Positions 12,154-24,600 are shown, numbered from the stretch's first letter. The stretch is DNA of 64,000 nt from Tamarix chinensis (GCA_030549775.1 CM060177.1:52017138-52081137); one strand, 5' to 3'. Numbers and translations: made by a program. Notes: generated by a model from the letters alone, not told the origin.

Positions 12154-14204
12154 CTTGCATCGCACCCCATATAGGTAATGTCGCCAAATCTTCAATGCGA
12201 ACACAATTGCTGCCAACTCTAAGTCATAAGTGGGATAGTTCTCCTCATAGGGCTTCAATTAACGTGATGCATAAGCTACCACCTTTTTATTCTGCATCAA
12301 CACACAACCAAGTCCCTTCTTTGAGGCATCACTGTAGACTTCAAATCCTTCGGTTCCTGATGGAAGAGTTAAAACTGGAGCAGTAGTTAATTTTTGCTTT
12401 AGCTCTTGGAAAGCTGCCTCACACTTGTCATCCCATTGGAATCGTGTGGTTTTCCTTAACAAATTTGTCAATGGCCTTGCAATCTTCGAGAAGTTCTGCA
12501 CAAATCGTCTGTAATATCCTGCCAACCCTAGAAATCTTCTTACTTCTGTAACATTAGTAAGGGTTGGCCACTCAGAAACTGCTTGGGTCTTAGCTGGGTC
12601 TACAGACACTCCTTCCTTGGAAATCATATGCCCTAGAAAAGCAACCTTCTCCAACCAGAATTCACACTTGGAGAGTTTAGCGTAGAGCTTATGCTCCCGC
12701 AAAAGTGCAAGTACCATCCTCAAATGCTGAGCATGTTGGTCCCAATCCTTTGAATACACCAATATATCGTCAATGAAGACCACTACAAACTGATCAAGGT
12801 AGGGCCGAAAAATTCTGTTCATAAGGTCCATGAAAATGGCCGGGGCATTAGTAAGACCGAACGGCATTACCGTGAATTCATAGTGGCCATACCTGGTCCG
12901 AAACGCTGTCTTGTAGATATCCTTCTTTACCACCTTCAGTTGACGGTATCCTGATCGTAGATCAATCTTTGAGAATATTCCTGCACCTTTTAGTTGGTCA
13001 AATAAATCATCAATCCGCGGTAAAGGATACTTGTTCTTGATGGTCACTTGGTTCAACCCTCGGTAGTCAATACACAACCTTAAGCTGCCATCCTTTTTCT
13101 TCACGAATAATACAGGTGCTCCCCATGGAGATATACTGGGCCTGATGTACCCCTTCTCCAACAACTCTTCTAGCTGGGCTTTCAACTCCTTCATCTCAAC
13201 TGGAGCCATTCTATACGGTGCTTTAGACACTGGTTCAGTCCCTGGTGCCAAATCAATTGTGAACTCCACCTCTCTATCTGGCGGTAAACAAGGAATCTCT
13301 TTCGGAAACACATCCGGGTAATCTCTCACAACCAAAACACCCTCTAGCTCTGCCACGTCAGCATTCAAATCATGGGTACTACACAAATATAATGGGTACC
13401 CCTTCTTTACTAAAGACCCCAACCTCATGGCTGAGACAAGGCATGTTGTGGGCTTCGGTTTGCAAGCCCAATAGGATACTCGAACTCCCTTTGGCCCTCT
13501 CAAAACCACCTTCTGTTGTGCGCAATCTAATTGTGCTTTATACCACCCCATCCAATCCATCCCAAGGATGATATCAAACTCCCGAAAATCTATCTCAATA
13601 AGATCTATAGCAAGCTCAACACCACAGAAAACAAGAGACGCTCTACGATACAACTTAGTATAATGCATCGAATCCCCAGAAGGTAACATAATGGTAGTGG
13701 ATATAATATCAGGATGAACTAAGCCAATTTTTTCTACACAAGACGTAGCAATGAATGAATGCGAAGCTCCAGAGTCAAATAATGCATATACGGGAGTGGA
13801 GAGGATAGTAAATGTACCAGTCATTACATCCCCTTGACGCTCAGCTTCTGCTTGACTTATAAAATTCAATCGACCTCCACTCTGACCACCAGACCTTTGC
13901 TGCTGAAAGTTAGGGCGATGTTGCTCGATCCTGCCCTTAGAATCATGACTCCCATTACTGCCTGGTGTCCTTTGTACAATCTGAGTATTCTGTTGTTGCT
14001 GAGATTGTTGATATTGTTGTCTTTGTCCTCCATTGAATTGTTGAGCCTGACTCCTCTGAGCAACACTATCTCCACCACCAGATCGACACTCAAAAGATCT
14101 ATGTCCCATCTTGCCGCAAGTGTGGCATTCCACTAAGTTACCCCCACAATCCTTCCCAGGATGATTCTTACCACACCGCTTGCAATGGTAATGCCTCTCC
14201 TGAA
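12154..14204 (-). pseudogene. E2 zinc knuckles, protease, RT, start of RNase H
   Basis: Open from 14382 to the TAA at 12259-12261, although codons upstream of the C run at 14205-14215 are out of frame with gag. In order: two zinc knuckles, [13 protein letters not shown] (a three-residue Cys-His gap) and the standard [14 protein letters not shown]; the aspartic protease with [11 protein letters not shown] (near 13765-13779) and [13 protein letters not shown] with [33 protein letters not shown] and FIDDILVYS (near 12762-12780); the thumb [10 protein letters not shown] and [13 protein letters not shown]; and the RNase H start [17 protein letters not shown]. The TAA replaces a Gln codon expected in ASRQLKP. 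RT and protease residues look functional. Confidence 0.93.
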
Positions 14205-14215
14205 CCCCCCCCCCC
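14205..14215 (-). other. 11-base C run causing gag/pol frame change
   Basis: Eleven consecutive C (G on the coding strand) lie between the gag C-terminal region and the zinc knuckles. Gag upstream is read one frame away from the knuckle/protease frame. Related elements usually read through in one frame, so a one-base length change is the simplest cause. It could also be an assembly error or a slippery site. Confidence 0.6.
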
Positions 14216-15007
14216 ACCGCGACGGACTCCTGACTCTCCTCCAGCAGAACCCACATATCCTCCACTCGTCTGGGAACTTCCTCCCTGACTTTTACCTCCA
14301 TTATGTCCCCTTTTTCCTTCTCCAAATCTTTGTTCGCTCTCCAGCTTCCTCTTCTTAGCCATTTGTACCTTCGCAATACCACAAGCTCTTTGATACACAG
14401 TCATCATATCTGTGAAAATAGCTCCTCCAAATAGCTCTTGGATACGAAGGTTAAGCCCCTACTCAAACCTATGAGCCTTCATTTCCTCTGTGGCTACCAC
14501 TTCTGGTGTAAAGCGAGCCAATTCCATGAACTTCTTGTAATAATCCTCCACTGACATCGACCCTTGCTGTAGTGACAAAAACTCATCATACTTTGCACGC
14601 TTAACCTACAAAGGGTAAAACTTAGCCCTTACCACCTCTTGAAACTGCTCCCAAGAAGCTACTGGGCCCTCATATAACTGGCGAGCTTGCCACCAATCAT
14701 CTGCTACCTCCCTCAAAAGGAACACTGCAATATCGACCATACGTTCCGGAGGGCAACCAACCGCAGCAAAAATCTTGTTAAGGTTTTTGAACCAACTCTC
14801 TAATATAACCGGGTCTTCTTGACCTTCAAAGGTTGGTGGATGATGTTGCGTAACCCGCCTCAACCAGTCCTCCTCATGAACATGGCCATGAGCCTGAGCT
14901 TGAGCCTGAGCTTGAGCTTGAGCCTGTTGTGCCTGCATCCGCTGCTGAGTTTGTGCCATGTTAACCACGATCTGTTCTAGCTGTGTCATCTGCGTACTAC
15001 GAGTCAT
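14216..15007 (-). pseudogene. E2 gag (capsid)
   Basis: It starts at ATG 15007 (MTRSTQMTQLEQIVVNMAQT) and is read to about 14216 with two in-frame stops (14606-14608 TAG, and another TAG near 14460 where Trp is expected in FE-W-GLN). Residues 25-40 are a Gln/Ala repeat. The core has HEEDWLRRVTQHHPPTFEG, then ESWFKNLNKIF, FLLREVADDWWQ and WEQFQEVVRAKFYP, which is the retrotransposon gag capsid domain. A basic Gly-rich tail leads to the zinc knuckles. Gag forms the virus-like particle in the cytoplasm. Confidence 0.9.
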
Positions 15008-15335
15008 TGTGCTACAAAACGGAAGTAATGTTAGGTTAAAACTTAAGGGTTATCATACTACAGTACCAAATACACGCGAGAAAACTTCTAACTTAGATGC
15101 CCGCATGATAATAAACGTATAAAAGATAATCCCAGGGGCACATTTTCTCTAAAATATTACTACTTAACGTCCCACATTGCTAATAATATACATGACAAAA
15201 TCATGCACATATACACGCCAATCCTTCTTCCTCACTTTGTGACGTTCCAGGTTTTAAAATAAATATTCTTGGTGATGAAAAAAAGTGAATACCATTCTTT
15301 AAAAATCATTTTGAAACCAGCTTTTTGAAAACCAG

Positions 15336-15347
15336 GCTCTGATACCA
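15336..15347 (-). other. E2 primer-binding site (initiator tRNA-Met)
   Basis: On the minus strand it reads TGGTATCAGAGC, a perfect complement of the initiator tRNA-Met 3' end. It lies three bases inside the 5' LTR, which starts at 18003 on this strand and ends at 15351. Confidence 0.93.
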
Positions 15348-15350
15348 CTT

Positions 15351-17364
15351 TGTAACACCCCCATTTTCAAAACCAAAAACTCATTAAAAAGTATGCACGG
15401 AAGCTAAAACAATGAGGGCATCACCGCCACATCTAGTGTAAATTAGCACCCTAATGCCATTCACAATAGATGCTAAGGCTGTGTAAAATAAGAAAACACA
15501 CAAAACATATTTATTAATTCAAACCAACCGAACCGAAATTGTTACTACAAAAGAAACCATGAAAAGTATCTACTAAAATTAATATAATAAATAAAACTCT
15601 GAAAGTCACCACCACTCTCAATATTTCCCATCATGCATGCCATCAACACCTTGAGTAGGTTCGTACCCAACCTGCACTAGATCATCTGCTCACCATGTAC
15701 ATCATGGATCATCACAGCCCCGTTTAAAACATGTAACAAGTTAGCCAGGGGAACAGCTAAGTAACACTTAAATAAGAAGGAATAATGTTATATATTCACA
15801 TTTATATAAGCGTATAATTTATAGACATACACTCGAATCACATAAGAAAACCACCCAATTATTAATCTTTATTTAGGTGACCGTAACATCTAATTTATTT
15901 ATTTACTTATTTTTTTTTTAAGTGGGGAAAACCACCCAGGGGGTCACCTGGCAAATCAAAAGTCCGAAGACCTACCACCAACCACAGGAGGAATACAAAT
16001 CACACCTGGGCCATCCCAATGGACATAGTCCAAAGGAGATAACAAAATTCTAAAGACCTACCACCTCGGTCATCCTGTCCTTAAGTGTGCACACCCCCTA
16101 ATAGGGTCCGGAGAAGCCTATAGAGTAGACGAGGAGCCTTTACCAGACACAAGTGGCAAATAAATAAATATCCACAATAGAAAAGGAAAGGCTATTGTCG
16201 ATCCCCAACATCAGGAGGCCAAACCTGAAGGACCCAAAGCCCACTTTATGTTTCACTTTAAGTTATGGTATATTAATTAAATAAATTCATACAATCCACC
16301 ATATAAACTTCACTTTATACACTTTTTATATTAGGTAACTTTCTCAAGTTACATAGAAATATACCACTTAGAGTCACCACTCCATTAACCAGTTGGAATA
16401 GAACAGAATAAAATAATTATCCAACCAGCAGTTCAAATAAATAAATAAATAATAGTCAAAGTTTCTTAGGGTCCAATTATACGCTAACATAAATATAAAA
16501 AAAACTTAATTTAGTCATATAAACTATGAGCCTTGTGATATATGCATAATAAAGGAACGCTTGTATAAAATCAAATCTTTATAACCAGATAAGACCATTA
16601 TATTAACGAGCGCATAATTAAAATATACATGAACGCAAATACACATATATATTTATATATAAAAGGTTGAAAATAATATTACCTGGAATGCAATCTGATC
16701 ACAAATGCTCACTAGTTGCTAAACCTATAGTTTACACCAATAATATTAACTCTAAACGAAATATATTTGGTAAAAATATTATAAACGGCTTAGATCTAAC
16801 TTATCACAATTCTTACATTTGCCAATATTTTAATTTACCGCCTAATATTTATATATAAACCCCAACTCCTACAATAATTATGTAACTATAAGATTACTCA
16901 AATATATATATATATGTGTGTGTGTGTGTGGAAAAAATACTTACAACTGGTTTGATTAAATAAATTAATAGAATAATCCTATGTTAAAATTAATCTACCA
17001 GTAATATTAATCAGAAGTCGTACATATTTTCTACCGATGAAATTTAATTTAGTGCTTAAAGTTTATTAACTAACAAATATATCCGGCCCCTAAAATAGTT
17101 ATAAGTATTTATGCTAGAGTATGAATATGTAATTAACTAAATTATAGTTAAACCACGTAAAAGTCACGTATATATATGTATACATTTAAACCCAAGTCAC
17201 GTAACAAGCTGCCCACCCAACGATCGTGTAGAATTTTCTAGTCACCTCCTGTCTTATATTCTAAAAGTTATCCTGCCAAGTTTTATATATTAGATGGTCA
17301 TACTTACGTAGGTTTCCCAACTAAATGGAATTTCTTCCGCAAAAGGCACCCACCTTTGACTAGT

Positions 17365-17423
<59 letters not shown>

Positions 17424-17927
17424 TGAGGATAGTGTTGCGGACTCGTGTAAACAGTCTCCGATAACCACATATTACAAACACCGAAGCATGAAGGCTTCGA
17501 CTAAATTAATAGGTTGTACCATGCAATAGTATAAAGTAAATTAGGAAGTGATGTCTACTGACAATAATACAAGAACTACGAATTTTTATTACCTGAGTAA
17601 GCGAAACAAAAGAAATCGGCTTGGTACTTGTTAGCGATATCAACCAGGTGGAAGTGGCCAGCGGCTATAGCTTCTGTTTTCTCCCAATCGCATGGCTTGT
17701 TTTACCGAGCAACAGACTTTTATATACTAGTAGAGATTATTAGGATTCCAGAGTTAATTACCTTTTTGCCCCAAGTTACGAAATTTTTTTTTATTTTTTT
17801 ATTAAAAAACTATTATACCTTACAAATAGTTAGTTACTAAAATTTACCAGCAGTAACATTTTATTAAATAAATTAAATTTTAATGGGTAAACCTACAACA
17901 ACCTTATATTGGTCAAATCCCACTACC

Positions 17928-17983
<56 letters not shown>

Positions 17984-18003
17984 CAAAATTACCGGGTATT
18001 ACA
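15351..18003 (-). repeat. E2 5' LTR
   Basis: It is 2,653 bp and nearly identical to 7090-9724. The main length difference is an expanded (TA)n at about 17367-17416 and a shorter (TTA)n near 17928-17981. The TAATT duplication at 18004-18008 follows. Confidence 0.93.
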
Positions 18004-18008
18004 TAATT

Positions 18009-18156
18009 AACCACAACACTTGTCCTAACTCTGCCAGAGGGTTCTAAGGGATTTGAGTTCTACCATGACATATCCAAGCATGGGTTAGGGTGCTTACTAA
18101 TGCAGAATGGTAAGGTGGTCACTTACTCCTCCCATCATTTGAAGCAACACAAATAG
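18009..18156 (+). pseudogene. E1 RNase H, N-terminal fragment
   Basis: This piece of E1 is stranded between E2 and E3. It reads TTLVLTLPEGSKGFEFYHD and then HGLGCLLMQNGKVVTYSS, matching [20 protein letters not shown] in E2. It continues at 23290 in the same domain, which shows that both insertions hit the same gene. Confidence 0.85.
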
Positions 18157-18459
18157 TGTAATACCCAAAAATTTTAAAACTTAGAATATAATAAATAACT
18201 TTCATTTGGGATAATTTAATTTTTAAATTTGTCTAATTTAATTACTTTATGGATTTTTGAGTGCATAAAAATGGATATTAATATTTAATTAATTAAAATA
18301 AATATATTGTTATTTTAACATACTCATTTTATTTAAATAATTTTTCAAACCCATATTTTACTAAAATTACCCTCTTAAACTAATATATTAAATTTTAATA
18401 AATTAAATTAATTTATCCATCTAAATAATTAAACACCTTTATTTCAAAAAGTATTTTAA

Positions 18460-19600
18460 TTTTATTTCCCCCTCTTCCCTTTTTCTTTCTCCTTTTCCTT
18501 CTTTTTTTCTTTTCCTCCTTTTTCCTTTTCTTCCTTTCTTCTTCCTTCAGGTTGCTGGCCTGCCTCCCTAGGATGGGTTGCTGGCTCTTCTCCTATTCTT
18601 TTCTTGTTGTCCCAACCGCCTACCTTTTCTTTTCTTTCCTTTCTCCCTTGGTTGGGCTAGCCCAACCTCTCTTTTTTTTTTCTCCTCTCTTCCTCGCAGG
18701 TAGAGCCGGCTCATTCCTTTTCTTTTCCCTCGCCTAGCTGGCATGCCCCTTCTTTCTTTTCTTCTTCTTCTTCCCTCCTCTTTCAATCAACGCACGCCAG
18801 CCTACAACTGCCACCTCTACACCTACCATAGCAGCCAGGCTGCCCTACTCTTACTCTCCTTCTCTCCCATTCCCTTTCCTTCCATTTATGGCCACACACA
18901 ATCCTATAGCCCTCCCCGCATGCCTTCACTTTCCTTGACTTTTCTCCCTTCCTTCTCCCTACCACCCTACACCCTACCACTGATAACTATAGCCACCTAA
19001 CCTAGCCATGCCTTCTTCCTTCCCCTCTTCCTTTTCATCTCTTTATCTTCACTTCTTCTCCTCATCCCTTATTTTTACTTCACCACCTCCAACCACCATT
19101 TCCACCCCAACTAACCCCTAGTACCTCCTATTACCTCCCTACACCACCAAGCCACCACTGCATGTCCATGCAACCACCTTTCTCCTCCTTTCTTTTTCTT
19201 TACCCTTTCTCAGCCTCTACCCTGCACCACCACTGTGCGCCATTGTCCTCCCTTTTTTGCCGCCTCCACAACCACCACTCTACCCCCTGACACCTCCTCT
19301 ACCACCACTCTTCCTCCCTTTGGTCAAAATTCCCCCCTACAGCCCTTCTTTCTTCTCTTCTTTTACCTTCCTTCTTCTCCTTCGCCTATCCTTACACCAT
19401 CTTTCCCAGCCCCACAGCAGTCGCCCTAAGCCACCAATCTTCAACCCCTAACCACCACCTACACCCCTACTCCCTCTCTACACCTAGCCACCACCCTCAC
19501 TCCACTCCATAAGCCCTTACCCCATCCTCAAAACCCTCACCCAAACCATCTCTTCTCCTTCTTCCATTCCCTACTTCGACCTTACTCTCCCTTGTTTTGT
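18460..19600 (+). repeat. pyrimidine-rich block of solo LTR E3
   Basis: This C/T-rich 1.1-kb stretch holds CCACCACC and TTCTCC runs. Open frames of 60-85 codons on both strands here are Pro/Leu/Ser- or Lys/Arg/Gly-rich text without domains, so I call no gene. Confidence 0.7.
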
Positions 19601-20339
19601 GCATGCAGCTCATGCTGCTCATGCACCGTGATTCCTACATCTATTTGGGCCAAAGTTGGTAAAATTTTAAGGTATAAAAATAGTTAGTATTAGTATGTAT
19701 TAATTTAGCTTTTGATAAAAAAATATTATTTTTATTTTTACTTCTATTATGCTAATTTTTTATATTAATTTTAGGTGTTAATTTTTACTAATCAAAGATC
19801 AAACCTTTAACTAGGGTATCAGTAAGGTTTAATTATTGTTGGAAATAAGGTAACCATTATACTCTACTAGAATGTGTGGATATACGTGTGCTAGCACATT
19901 AGGGTTTTTAATATGGTTATGTGCATGATGTATGATGTTAGGTATAATATAAATTGTGGAATATGTTGGTTGTTGAAATGAAATTCTTGTTAATTTATGT
20001 GTCATGTGTAGAAATGATAGTTAAGGAAGGAGCCTTATGGTTAAGGATAATGTTAAATGCTTATATATGACATGATAAGTCAATATGACCATGGATAATG
20101 TTAATATGAGCCTTAGGAGAATTTTAATAATTTTTCTTGTGCAAAAGAGTTTGGCCTAAGTATATATGGTGGGTGTTAATGAGTACTAAAAATAAATGAT
20201 AATAGTTGGTGGGGTTAGATGAGGTATATGAACCATGAATGTTAATGTTTTATGTGGTAAGAGTATTTTAGTAAATTTGGCATAATATGAGCAATTGGTA
20301 ACGAATATGAATAAAAGGGGTAATATGTTGATTTAATAA

Positions 20340-21290
20340 GTAAGGAGGACATTTTAGTAATTTCACATAGAAAATGGGATAACTTGGTAATTTTGTAAGT
20401 AAAAGGGATAAAATGGTGATTTACTAAAAAAGAAGGGTATCATGGTAATTTGGCATGGAGGAAGGGTATTTTGGTAATTTTGTGAGTAAAAGGGATAAAA
20501 TGGTGATTTAATAAAGAAGAAGGGTATTTTAGTAATTTCGTACAAAGGAGGGGTAACTTGGTAATTTGGGTGAGTAAAAGGGGTCAAATAGTAATTTAGT
20601 AGATAAGAGGGGCATTTTGGTAAATTGGTATAAAGGAAGGATAACTTGGAAAATTTGTGAGTAAAAGAGGTAAAAAGGTAAAATAATGAGTGAGAAGGGC
20701 ATTGTGGTAATTTGACATAAAGGAAGGATAACTTGGTAATTTGGTGAATAGGGTAAAATAGTAAAGTGATAAGTAAGAAGGGTATTTTGGTAATTTGATA
20801 CGATAAGGAGCAACTTGGTAATTTTAATAAGTAAGAAGGGTAATTTGGTAATTTAACCAACCAAAAGGGCAACTTAGTAAATTTAATAAGTATGAAGGGC
20901 AATTTGGTAATTTAACTAACCAAAGGGTAATTTGATAATTTTAACAATCGCAAAAGGTAACCTAGTAATTTATCTAATAAAAGGAAAATTTGGTAATTTG
21001 ATAAACTTGAGGGGAAATTTGGTAATTTTAACAAGTAAGAAGGGGAATTAGTAATTTAACCAACTGAAAGGGTAACTTGGTAACTTAATAAATATGAGAG
21101 GTAAAGTTGGTGATTTAATAAGTATGGAGGGTAATTTAGTAATCTAACAAATATAAGGGGCATTTTGGTAATTATACAAACATAAAGGGTAATATGGTAA
21201 TTTGGCAAATAAAAAGGGATGACTTGGTAATTTTACAAACAAGGGGTATTTTAGTAATTTTATAAGGATGATGGGGGTAAATTGGTAACT
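20340..21290 (+). repeat. degenerate minisatellite, about 29-bp period
   Basis: GGTAATTT or close variants recur at about 20356, 20386, 20415, 20443, 20473, 20502, 20531, 20560, 20590 and 20619, and so on to about 21280, a spacing of 28-30 bases and roughly 32 units. The spacer is usually of the form RTAAGTAARAAGGGTATTT. The 179-codon minus-strand frame across part of it is just the repeat translated (runs of QNYQ-type text). Confidence 0.85.
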
Positions 21291-22229
21291 TACATATAAG
21301 ATGTCAGTGGGGTAAATAAGTCTCCATAATAAGACATAATTAATATTGAATAATAAGATAAAGGCATTCGATAAATTAGTGAGTATCACAAAAACATGGC
21401 ATAACATAGGGTTGGATGGACAAATAAGGGTGTGATATGGTGTTTATCTCATATTCATGCAAGAGGTGCATTAACCATTAATTATGCATGGTAATGTGTG
21501 TTGGATGTGATAGAAGGACATGTTAGGTTTAAGTGTTCCATGATCCTTCAATGTACACTACCAGACTCTAAGATCGTATTATGATTATGATATGATAACC
21601 CTTTATGGCATATGAATAAATGAAAATAAATTCTGAAATGGAAATAGATGATATAAGGATGGCCTTAGTAGTTTCTCTAAGTTAACATGAATAACCATAT
21701 GAATAAGGATTACTTAATAATAACAAAAACAAGTGGAAATGAATAACTATGTGGTTGTTGTGTTTCTTGTGGTCACCTTAATTAAGACACTAATAATTAA
21801 AGTGGAAGACCTTGAGATCGGGAATGGTGGATCTTTAGGATTTGCTACCCTAAAGACATGGTTTAGCCCACGATTATTTTGGTATATGCTGGTGTGTCTT
21901 AGTGCCCTAGCCAAGCCCTACATCTTACTCTATTTAGCTCTATAGACTTATTTAGGGGGTATGCGTACTTATAGATTAGGTATCCTTGTTGGTAGGGTAC
22001 TGTGTATTCTTGTGCACTAGTGCGACTAAGGTACCTTTGCGTCCCTAGGTTGATGGTTGAAGGGTACCGTGTTGCTTGTATACGCTAGTATGACCGGTGT
22101 ACCTTTACATCTCTAGGTTTTTTATCTCCCTCTCAAGTTAAATAAATAGACTTGTTGTGTTAATTAAATGGAAAACACTAATCATATAAAGTGAAAGATT
22201 ATTGAGATGGGCCCAACTGAATTATATCA

Positions 22230-22430
22230 TGTGTATCGGCCCACCAGTTATAATAGTAGCCAGGAGCATTTTGTCCTGGGAGATGTACATGTGTACCGGT
22301 CCACCAGTTATAATAGTGGCCAGAAGCGCTTTACCTTAGAAGATGTATATGTATATCGGTCCACCAGTTATAATAGTGGCTAAGTACATGTTGCCTTTGA
22401 GTGTATTATAATCTATCGGCTATAATAGTG
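22230..22430 (+). repeat. 60-bp tandem units in solo LTR E3
   Basis: CCACCAGTTATAATAGT starts at 22241, 22301 and 22361, an exact 60-base period. Each copy is followed by variants of ggccaggagcattttgcc. Related but looser units lie in the E1 LTR. Confidence 0.85.
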
Positions 22431-23289
22431 AGGGATCCCAAGTTCAATAAACCAAATCTTGGATGTTAATAAATCATCAAAAATACAAATCACTTATAGT
22501 GGAACACCATGTGAGTTGGGGTCAGACTACTCCACTGGATATAATAGTGGCTAGGAGCCTTTTACCCTCGAGGCTGGTCCACCGATGAATAATAATGGCC
22601 AAGTGCATTCTTTCATCCACATGATCTATTGATATGATATAAGTATGGCCTTGGTGGCTACCACTCCTAGTAAGTACTAGAGGTTATAAGTAAATGGAAT
22701 TGGTATTGTACAATTCTTATAGGATGATGTGTGTAATCGCTCTTACATGGCTATGATCATTTATATGCTTGTATATGACATTATCTTTACTTTTATTTAA
22801 GTATGAATTGTTGCATGTAGGCCCTACCTTTTAGTTTGGTATAAAAGGTTACTTAGTACTATAGTACTAAAGGGTTCCATTTGTGGGTCCCTGCCTATTC
22901 AATGGGTAGTGTCCCTTATAGGTTTGTTATAGGTGCTATTCAGACAAATATCGGGTAAGAGTGTAAGGATTATCCAGGAAAGCTTTCAGGGTTCCCTTTC
23001 AACCTTTTATTCCATTACACAAAATGATTTATACTCTTGTATCCACTAACTATGGAATTTACCTCTTGTAACGAATTTTGATGCGCTATTTTAATTTAAA
23101 TGAAGGTTGAATTTGCATGAATTACATTTTGTTCCTTTTAGCCTTAGCACTTGGTACTGGAACTGTATAAGAAAACCAATCTAGTACTAAGTATGATGGT
23201 AACATCCCTGAAATTTAAAGTTTTTCTTCCACTAGTTTTTAAATAAAATAAAGTTTTTCAGTAGTGAATTTTGGGGGTGTTACAAATAG

Positions 23290-23632
23290 AACTACTTGAC
23301 TCATGATCTAGAGTTAGCCACAATGGTTTTCACACTAAAGATTTGGAAACACTATGTATATGGGACCAAGTGTAAATATTTTACCATTCATAAGAGCCTC
23401 AAGTACATATTTACCTAGAAAAAGTTGAACATAAGGAAAATGAGGTGGTTGGAACTAGTAAAGGATTACAATATAGCGTCGACTTACCATGAGGGTAAAG
23501 TCAACGTGGTTGCAAATGCCCTAAGCAGGAATACCACACACTTCGTAAACTCATGTGTGGTAGCTAATTGGTTACTGGAAGAGTTGTGTGAAATGGAAGT
23601 AAAGCTAATATAGTAGGGTGACCTCAAGGCCC
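23290..23632 (+). pseudogene. E1 RNase H, C-terminal fragment
   Basis: It resumes E1 after the AATAG duplication. It reads [20 protein letters not shown], then [19 protein letters not shown] and VNVVANALSRN, the standard end of Gypsy RNase H. The open stretch 23425-23613 is part of it. TAG stops replace expected Gln codons, as in the RT portion. Confidence 0.85.
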
Positions 23633-23829
23633 ACATGAGTGCCTTAATGATCACTCCAACAGTGTTTGAGAAGATTCATGTCGGGAAGCCTAGGGATGCC
23701 AAACTTGAGAAGATATGCCAGAAGATATAGGAAGGTTGGGTTGAAGGGTTCCAAATACACTAGGATGGTAGTGTTTTCTACAAGGATCGTTGGTGTGTAC
23801 TATAGGGTTGCTTAGATCTAAAGCACCAA

Positions 23830-24600
23830 ATCTTAAAATAAGGACAGCGTACACCCTACTCCATCCACTTAGGAAGGGACAAGTTGTATAAGAACCTCAA
23901 GAAGGTATACTGGTAGCCCCACATGAAGCGGGAGGTAGCCGAGTTTATATTATGATGCTTGACATATTAGAAGGCCAAGATTGAGCACCGCATAATTGTA
24001 GAACTAGTCCAACCTTTGGAAGTGATAATATTAAAGTGAGACTCAATCTCTATGAACTTTTTCAGTGGATTTCTCTAGACACGTAGTGGTTGTAACACTA
24101 TCTAGGTCATTGTGAACAAATTGACGAAGTCGGCTGTATTCATACCAATAAAGTCAACCTAGAGCATGGAAAAATTAGCCAGCACTTATATGAAGTTTGT
24201 AGTTAGCCGGTATTGGTTTCTCGAGGATATCGTCTCTGATAGGGACTTGAGGTTCCTCTTCTAATTTTGGGGAAAGTTGTAAGTGGTCTTGAGAATGAAA
24301 CTAAATATGAGTAGAACTTTCCAATCAGCCATGGATGGGAAGATTGAAAGGACTATTCAGACCCTAGAAGACATGTTACGAGGTTGTGATTTGGACTTCC
24401 AAGATTATTTGGAGGATCATTGATGCCTAATAGAGTTCTCTTACAACAACAACTACCATGCTAGCATAGGAATGACACTCTTCAAAGTGTTGTATGGACG
24501 GAAGTGCCAAACACCCTTCTATTAGAAGCGACATTAGCGAGACAGTAGTAATGGGACCCAAGTTGATTGGGGAGATGGACCCTTTAGATCCATCAAATCT
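23830..24600 (+). pseudogene. E1 integrase remnant
   Basis: It retains LGRDKLYKNLKKVYW, AKIEH, WVIVNKLTKSAVFIP, DIVSDRDLRFLF, ERTIQTLEDMLRGC and [13 protein letters not shown], in the order seen in the E2 integrase. The DRD and ERTIQ parts of the DDE core are visible, but many stops and at least one frameshift intervene. It would have joined the element DNA to the chromosome. Confidence 0.85.

Larger units (their letters stand above)
7090..18003 (-). mobile_element. E2: young Ty3/Gypsy Tekay-type element in E1
   Basis: The complete element, 10.9 kb, has both LTRs, primer site, polypurine tract, gag-pol and a perfect 5-bp duplication (TAATT). It lies antisense to E1, inside E1's RT/RNase H region. 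Gag-pol reads right to left: gag, CCHC, protease, RT, RNase H, integrase, GPY/F, chromodomain. The two LTRs differ at about two dozen substitutions over some 2.6 kb by eye (roughly 1%) plus microsatellite length, so insertion was recent. Coding damage consists of four in-frame stops, one homopolymer frameshift and a MITE in RNase H. Confidence 0.95.
18157..23284 (+). mobile_element. E3: 5.1-kb solo LTR in E1
   Basis: It begins TGTAATACCC and ends GGGGTGTTACA, with identical 5-bp duplications AATAG at 18152-18156 and 23285-23289. No primer site, gag or pol lies inside, so it is a solo LTR left by recombination between the two LTRs of a full element. At 5,128 bp it is very long for an LTR. Parts in order: AT-rich start, pyrimidine block (18460-19600), a 29-bp periodic array (20340-21290), a 60-bp array (22230-22430), and an AT-rich end. 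Its ends and arrays resemble those of the E1 LTR, so the two families are related. Confidence 0.9.

Noticed and set aside
14168..14407. Separate 79-codon gene on the minus strand
   Set aside because: It is the C-terminal part of E2 gag, continuous in frame with 14606-15007 apart from stops.
18460..19000. CRISPR-like or other regularly spaced repeats
   Set aside because: No constant repeats with unique spacers anywhere; periodic arrays here are degenerate tandem repeats in a eukaryotic genome.
20363..20902. 179-codon minus-strand frame that looks like a repeat protein
   Set aside because: It is the 29-bp array translated; repeat units free of stops by composition, no start context or domain.
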